A model generated the notes under the pieces. It saw nothing but the letters and a program-made list of their open reading frames with translations, was not told where the DNA came from and ran no database searches. A DNA stretch of 64,000 nucleotides from Leptofilum sp965223525. Lineage in GTDB: Bacteria; Chloroflexota; Anaerolineae; Promineifilales; Promineifilaceae. The translations under genes were made by a program, and so were the position numbers. The stretch lies in NCBI RefSeq assembly GCF_965223525.1, contig NZ_CBDCWX010000004.1, forward strand, positions 682,001 to 746,000, read 5' to 3'. This document shows, piece after piece, positions 60,266 to 64,000 of the stretch (its first letter is position 1; each line of letters starts with the position of its first letter).

Positions 60266-62329
60266 TCAGCCCTCATTAACGTTGGAGGATGGTTGATGGG
60301 CAGGATGTTTGGCGGCGAAATGTTCCAGCAAGCTGCGGTGAATAAACGCATACCCATTCCCCGCCCGCCGCAACAAAATACGCTCCACCATACTGTCTAG
60401 CATCCCAATGAGCTTTTTATCGCGAAGCGGAAATGGCAACATATTTTGTCGTGCCAACACCCAGCGCAAAACATAATGCTTAACAACCGTATCCCCTCCA
60501 TATTCCCAAAATCCATTGAATATTCCCATGATTACGAATAGGCTAATGGCAAGCGGTGCCAATTCTGCAACTTCACTGCCTAATTGCGTCAATAATAGAG
60601 AACTAAAAACGCCTAGCAGGCCAAGCAGCATTGAATACAAGCCACTCATCCGCCAAAAATTCCGTAACGAACTGTGTATACCTTGATTCGGCTCGGTTTT
60701 TTGCCGTGTTTCCGTTACCTGAAAACACACATCCAGCACCTCACTTAGCCCGACAATCAGCCCTTCTTTGATCGCTTTGAAGAGTTCACGAGGAGGGGGG
60801 GGCGCCATTCTAATTCTTCTACGGGTTCAATTTGCGCTTTTTCCTTACCCAGCCCTTCAATCAGCCCGACAGTCAGCCCTTCTTTGATCGCTTTGAAGAG
60901 TTCACGAGGAGGGGGGGGCGCCATTCTAATTCTTCTACGGGTTCAATTTGCGCTTTTTCCTTACCCAGCCCCTCAATCAGCCCGACAATCAGCCCGACAA
61001 TCAGCCCGACAATCAGCCCGAAAAGAATAGCGTAATTTCTACGCGGTTTCCCTTTGGGCAGCCAACTGGGTTGTAATTTTTCCAGGTACAGTTCGCTACT
61101 GTTTTGGGTGGTTAAGCTGTGGGCTATCTCTATTAACCAATGGCGGGCATCTTCTTCACTGTAAGCACTCTGTTTCGGCAGGGGCGGTGGGCAAACATGG
61201 CTTCAATGTAGGTGTCAAATAAATGAGTACGGCGGGCGGCGCTGCTGTTTAACTGTTGTAACTCCGCTTTCGCTTTCCCCCGATACGCTAACGTCATCAC
61301 ACTCAACAACAGAGGGCTGCGGGTCAGTTCCCGCAGGGGTGGGTCGTGGCGTAACATGCTCCGCACCGCCTGTAACGCTAACTTTGGGTGGCACAAGTAT
61401 GTATCCACTTTTTCATCATTTAAGGGTTGTATCTGTATCGCGCTGTTTAGGTTCAACCGTGCCTTTAATTTGTGGTAATCCTTTGTGCGGCTGCACACTG
61501 CCATCTCCACCGTGCCCTGTTGGTTGGCGCGAAAATTGTTAATGGCTGTAATGCAATCATCCCGCGCAGACGCGGCCACTTCATCCAAGCCATCGAGCAG
61601 GTAAATCAGCTGGTTGCTGGCAATCCATTGCCTGGCTAATTCACGACCAACGCTGTACTGCACAAAAATCTCTTCCGCCAGCCAATCACGAAAGTCCGCT
61701 TTATTTTGCGCCCATGAAGCAAGGTTTAGCCCCATCGGCATCGGTTGTCCGGGTAAGCTCGCTTCCGTTACCAACTGTTCTGCTAGGTGCATCAGCGTAA
61801 ACGTTTTGCCGCTGCCGGGCGCGCCCAAAATCAGCAAGCCGCGCCCACATTCGTTAAACAGGTCGCCAACCGGTTTGTCTAATGGCACGGCTTCATCCGC
61901 TTGCCCCGCTTCTTGCTTCACCATTTGCCAACTGCGTTGGTGGGCTGTGCGCGCCAATGCGCCTTCATTTGCCTCACTCATCGTCAGTTGAATCACTTCA
62001 CCGTGCAATGATTGGTACAAAACGGGGTCGATTTTGGTGGTGGTCAGCGCGTTAAGGTAGTTTTGGCGGTTGCGGTTCTGTTGGGTAGCGGTTTGGTTAG
62101 TGAGGGAAGTAACGGAGGTGGCCTGTGTGGTGCCTTTAGGTTTTTGCACAAGGCGACGATTTAGCCACCAAAGCCCAGCCAGCACAACGGTGATAGCAAC
62201 GTACCACGCTTCAAACCCGCCATCACTGTTGACCCAGCGCCACCAAATGAAGGCGGCAACCAATATGGTAATGCCAATGAGTAGGGTGGTAAAGATTTGG
62301 AGGAAGGGTCGCCAACGGTTTGCGTTCAT
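60266..62329 (-). pseudogene. NACHT-domain NTPase disrupted by one-base losses in three C-tracts
   Basis: The N-terminal part has two membrane helices (IFTTLLIGITILVAAFIWW, AWYVAITVVLAGLWWL), Walker A LLILGAPGSGKTFTL and Walker B LIYLLDGLDEVA of a NACHT NTPase. The frame is lost at CCCC on the gene strand (61181-61184). It resumes one base over as LPKQSAYSEEDARHW and runs into GLIVGLIVGLIVGLIEGLG. The C8 tracts at 60911-60918 and 60795-60802 each break it again, and the C-terminal part (60808-60266) ends YAFIHRSLLEHFAAKH. Adding one C to each tract gives a single frame of about 688 aa. So it is either phase-variable, recently decayed, or a homopolymer sequencing artefact. Confidence 0.7.
60749..61016. 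repeat. 116-bp tandem duplication plus 12-bp minisatellite in the NACHT gene
   Basis: Two near-identical copies, 60749-60864 and 60865-60980, each including an 8-G tract, followed by three CCCGACAATCAG units (60981-61016) coding GLIV repeats on the minus strand. A 117-bp unit would be in frame; the observed 116-bp unit reflects one missing base in each tract. Confidence 0.85.
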
Positions 62330-62385
62330 GGTTATATTGTTTGCACGGTCTGGTTAATAAACGCATTGTATAACGAAACAAATTA

Positions 62386-62598
62386 CTATTCCAAATCTTT
62401 CAATGAAACGGGGTCTTGTTGTGGGGTACAAACGCCACACCAAACAGCACCTGCAACCACAAACGCTTTATAATTACCAGTCGTCGTGCGGTACGAGTGG
62501 ACAATATATGGTTTTTCCTCAGTGTGGGTTTTGCAAACGGCACGCCCGCAAAATTTGCAGGCCGCGTGTGCCGGTCTTTCGCAGTGCCAGCATTCCAT
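62386..62598 (-). CDS. Small zinc-finger-like protein
   Basis: 70 aa, strikingly Cys/His-rich: MECWHCERPAHAACKFCGRA, VCKTHTEEKPY, and a distal WCGVC. This resembles a B-box/zinc-ribbon-type fold with two CxxC and a CxxH. It is 9 nt downstream of the ABC permease stop on the same strand, so probably co-transcribed. Function unknown. Confidence 0.65.
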   Translation of the reverse strand: MECWHCERPAHAACKFCGRAVCKTHTEEKPYIVHSYRTTTGNYKAFVVAGAVWCGVCTPQQDPVSLKDLE

Positions 62599-62607
62599 AG
62601 TTCTTTT

Positions 62608-63429
62608 TTACTCCGTAAACTCTAAATCTTTGTTGGCAAACAGGTCAACAGCCAGCAAAAATAGCACCGTCGCGTACAACAGCAATATTGCTGGTGCTAA
62701 AGATTGGTTGGCGGTGAAGTATCCGTTGGTAATGCCATCGGCTAATGCTTCAAACGGCCAAAAAACAAAGCCAAACAGTCGGCTAATTGCGTTGTCATCC
62801 GTTTGGCTGAGGGTGTTGGCGTAGTTTTCCAGGTTCGTACTAATTTCTACCCAGCCCTGGTTGATGGCGTATCGGCTGAGGCTCGTGGCGAGATTGGACA
62901 GACTCTCGTTTTGCAGCCCTTGCCCAAACAGCAAAATAGCTAACAGACCAAACACATAGATGCGTGACCAGCCAATTGTGATGAAATCAGAGGCGTGGAG
63001 CGCCAGCACGGCCATGAACAGCATGGGCGCCAGCCACACTGGCGGGATTTCTAGCAGCGTGCCCAGCGTGAGTGATGGGCCATTGATCAGTGCCAGGAGC
63101 ATGAGCAGAAGTTGGTAAAGTAAGGTGATAAACAGGCTGCTGAGGAGTACGGCCGTTACAAACTCTACCCGGCTATTTAAGCGCACCAAAAATGGGTAGT
63201 GCTGAGCATCATTGGCTCTGGAGGCCACACCAAGCGTGACCAAAAAAGCAAGTCCGGCGCCAAAGCCACCAATCATTAGGCGATAGTACGATATGTCTGG
63301 CGTTTGCTGCTGCGGGTTGAACAGCAAAAACCAAAATGCGAGCGTCAACAACAGGTAAAAAATGCCACTTAGCGAAAACAAAAGTGTACGCGTAAAGTAT
63401 CGTGTGAGAATAGAAATTCGTTGCATCAT
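62608..63429 (-). CDS. ABC-2 type transporter permease
   Basis: 273 aa with about six membrane helices (LFSLSGIFYLLLTLAFWFLL, APMLFMAVLALHASDFITIG and others). Its ATG overlaps the ATPase stop as ATGA (63426-63429), so the two form one exporter. Resembles gliding-type or bacteriocin ABC-2 permeases; cargo unknown. Confidence 0.82.
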   Translation of the reverse strand: MMQRISILTRYFTRTLLFSLSGIFYLLLTLAFWFLLFNPQQQTPDISYYRLMIGGFGAGLAFLVTLGVASRANDAQHYPFLVRLNSRVEFVTAVLLSSLFITLLYQLLLMLLALINGPSLTLGTLLEIPPVWLAPMLFMAVLALHASDFITIGWSRIYVFGLLAILLFGQGLQNESLSNLATSLSRYAINQGWVEISTNLENYANTLSQTDDNAISRLFGFVFWPFEALADGITNGYFTANQSLAPAILLLYATVLFLLAVDLFANKDLEFTE

Positions 63430-64000
63430 TGAACAGCCCTCGCGTAAATTTCCGCCAGCGTGACATGTTTTTGCTCAACGTGCAATACGTCGTACTGAGA
63501 GCGCAGCAGCAGCGCCAGAATTTCCCGTCGTAGCTGCATTGCCTGCCCACGAAGCTGAATTTGGTTGCCTTGCACCTGAATTTCTGGGTGCTGAGCTTGA
63601 ATAATTTGTGCAATTTCAGCTAAATCACGGTCGGCTTGGATGAGCGTGTGTGGGCTAATAGTGAGCGCGTTTACCATACTGTTCTGGAAGTGTACTTGCC
63701 CGCTATTGAGGATGACCAGTTGGGTGCAAACGGCCGTTACCTCCTCCAGTTGGTGTGAAGAAAGCATGATCGTTTTGCCAGCAGCGTGCAGCTTTTTTAT
63801 CAATGCCTGCATCTCTGCTTGCCCCGTAGGATCCAAACCATTGGATGGTTCATCTAGCAGCAAGAGTTGGGGATTGCCCATCATAGCTTGGGCCAAACCC
63901 AACCGCTGCCGCATTCCTTTGGAGCAATTGCCAATCCGTTTGTTGGCCTGGCTAATCAAATCCACCTCCACAAGCGCGTCAAAAACCGCCTTTTCTTGGG
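63426..64000 (-). CDS. ABC exporter ATPase (N-terminal part beyond window)
   Basis: The frame is open to the right edge (EKAVFDALVEVDLISQ before the apparent internal GTG at 63971), so the Walker A region lies outside. Visible: signature CSKGMRQRLGLAQAM, Walker B LLLLDEPSNGLDPTG, H-loop MLSSHQLEEVTAVC, and a C-terminal DUF4162-like domain. The ABC signature is CSKGM rather than LSGGQ, as in many ABC-2 drug or bacitracin exporters. Powers the permease at 62608-63429. Confidence 0.92.
   Translation of the reverse strand, partial: QEKAVFDALVEVDLISQANKRIGNCSKGMRQRLGLAQAMMGNPQLLLLDEPSNGLDPTGQAEMQALIKKLHAAGKTIMLSSHQLEEVTAVCTQLVILNSGQVHFQNSMVNALTISPHTLIQADRDLAEIAQIIQAQHPEIQVQGNQIQLRGQAMQLRREILALLLRSQYDVLHVEQKHVTLAEIYARAVQ

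Larger units (their letters stand above)
1..64000. repeat. Highly iterated octamer palindrome ACGGCCGT throughout the window
   Basis: By eye I count roughly 90-95 exact ACGGCCGT sites (for example near 445, 1444, 5529, 5612, 10784, 15608, 20641, 20731, 29683, 29788, 38314, 38339, 43979, 49434, 58436, 60088, 60120), plus about 25 one-mismatch forms such as GCGGCCGT, TCGGCCGT or ACGGCCGC. About one would be expected in 64 kb. Most sites are in genes and in all three frames (NGR, TAV or RP in the protein), so the signal is at DNA level. The window itself begins GGCCGTTT, probably a cut site. The longest gap is about 60.1-63.1 kb. Confidence 0.9.

Noticed and set aside
60266..60808. 180-aa membrane protein as an independent gene
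   Set aside because: Its start lies inside the duplicated 116-bp unit, and its sequence is the expected C-terminal part of the NACHT protein.
60749..61016. CRISPR array
   Set aside because: Direct repeats are a 116-bp tandem duplication and 12-bp coding minisatellite without spacers.
1..64000. tRNA, rRNA or tmRNA genes
   Set aside because: I looked for T-arm and anticodon-arm patterns and rRNA-conserved stretches and found none convincing by eye.

Overview
The window most likely comes from an uncultured Chloroflexota bacterium of the Anaerolineae/Ardenticatenia type. This is inferred from protein character: Thr/Pro 'TPTP' linkers, REC-GAF-PAS proteins, large BTAD-AAA-TPR regulators, NACHT and EAD-like proteins, PPC-domain lipoproteins and cytoplasmic HtrA-like proteases. 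Base composition is roughly 50-55% GC. I found no rRNA, tRNA, CRISPR array, intact IS element or prophage. About 47 intact or near-intact genes, two genes cut by the window ends and one frame-disrupted gene are recognisable, mostly in short operons on both strands.

Layout: 0-3.2 kb holds a LexA-like C-terminus with a clean terminator, an FtsK-type ATPase with a small partner, and a REC-GAF-PAS protein. 3.5-8.1 kb holds a family 5 solute-binding lipoprotein overlapping rsmG, then a REC-GAF-PAS-adenylate cyclase. 8.2-13.5 kb holds recF, an SppA-like protease and a very acidic DUF4350/PPC-like protein. 13.5-22.3 kb is a minus-strand thiol/metalloid cluster: an ArsM-like methyltransferase, a Cys-rich small protein, a pyridine-nucleotide-disulfide oxidoreductase, a rhodanese, an FAD oxidoreductase, an OsmC protein and a BTAD-AAA-TPR regulator. 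22.4-37.6 kb holds a sulfatase-like protein, lgt, guaB, purB, a sulfite-oxidase-like Moco protein, two HtrA-like proteases, a LuxR regulator, an MFS transporter, lipoprotein, HD hydrolase, flavoprotein and SDR. 37.9-60.2 kb holds an EAD-TM-SH3b protein, dprA, a mannose-1-P guanylyltransferase, topA, a metzincin, hyuB, PRTase, quinone oxidoreductase, AI-2E permease, epimerase, CDF, GH3, two S41 peptidases and smpB. 60.3-64 kb holds a frame-disrupted NACHT NTPase, a small zinc-finger protein and an ABC-2 exporter running off the end.

The main discovery candidate is a pair of predicted selenoproteins in the 13.5-22.3 kb cluster. The methyltransferase and the regulator each contain one in-frame TGA with the reading frame open on both sides. 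Each TGA is followed by a bacterial SECIS-like hairpin of the same geometry: 9-nt spacer, 7-bp stem, 5-nt loop with G at loop position 2. In the methyltransferase the TGA lies at a position where I recall Cys in relatives. A Sec-containing BTAD-AAA-TPR transcription factor is, to my knowledge, undescribed.

Two genome-scale DNA patterns overlie the genes. The palindrome ACGGCCGT occurs roughly 90-95 times in 64 kb where about one is expected, comparable to cyanobacterial HIP1. Many intergenic spaces also carry dispersed long hairpin repeats, including two two-copy families whose stems covary and one repeat copy that lies in frame inside hyuB.
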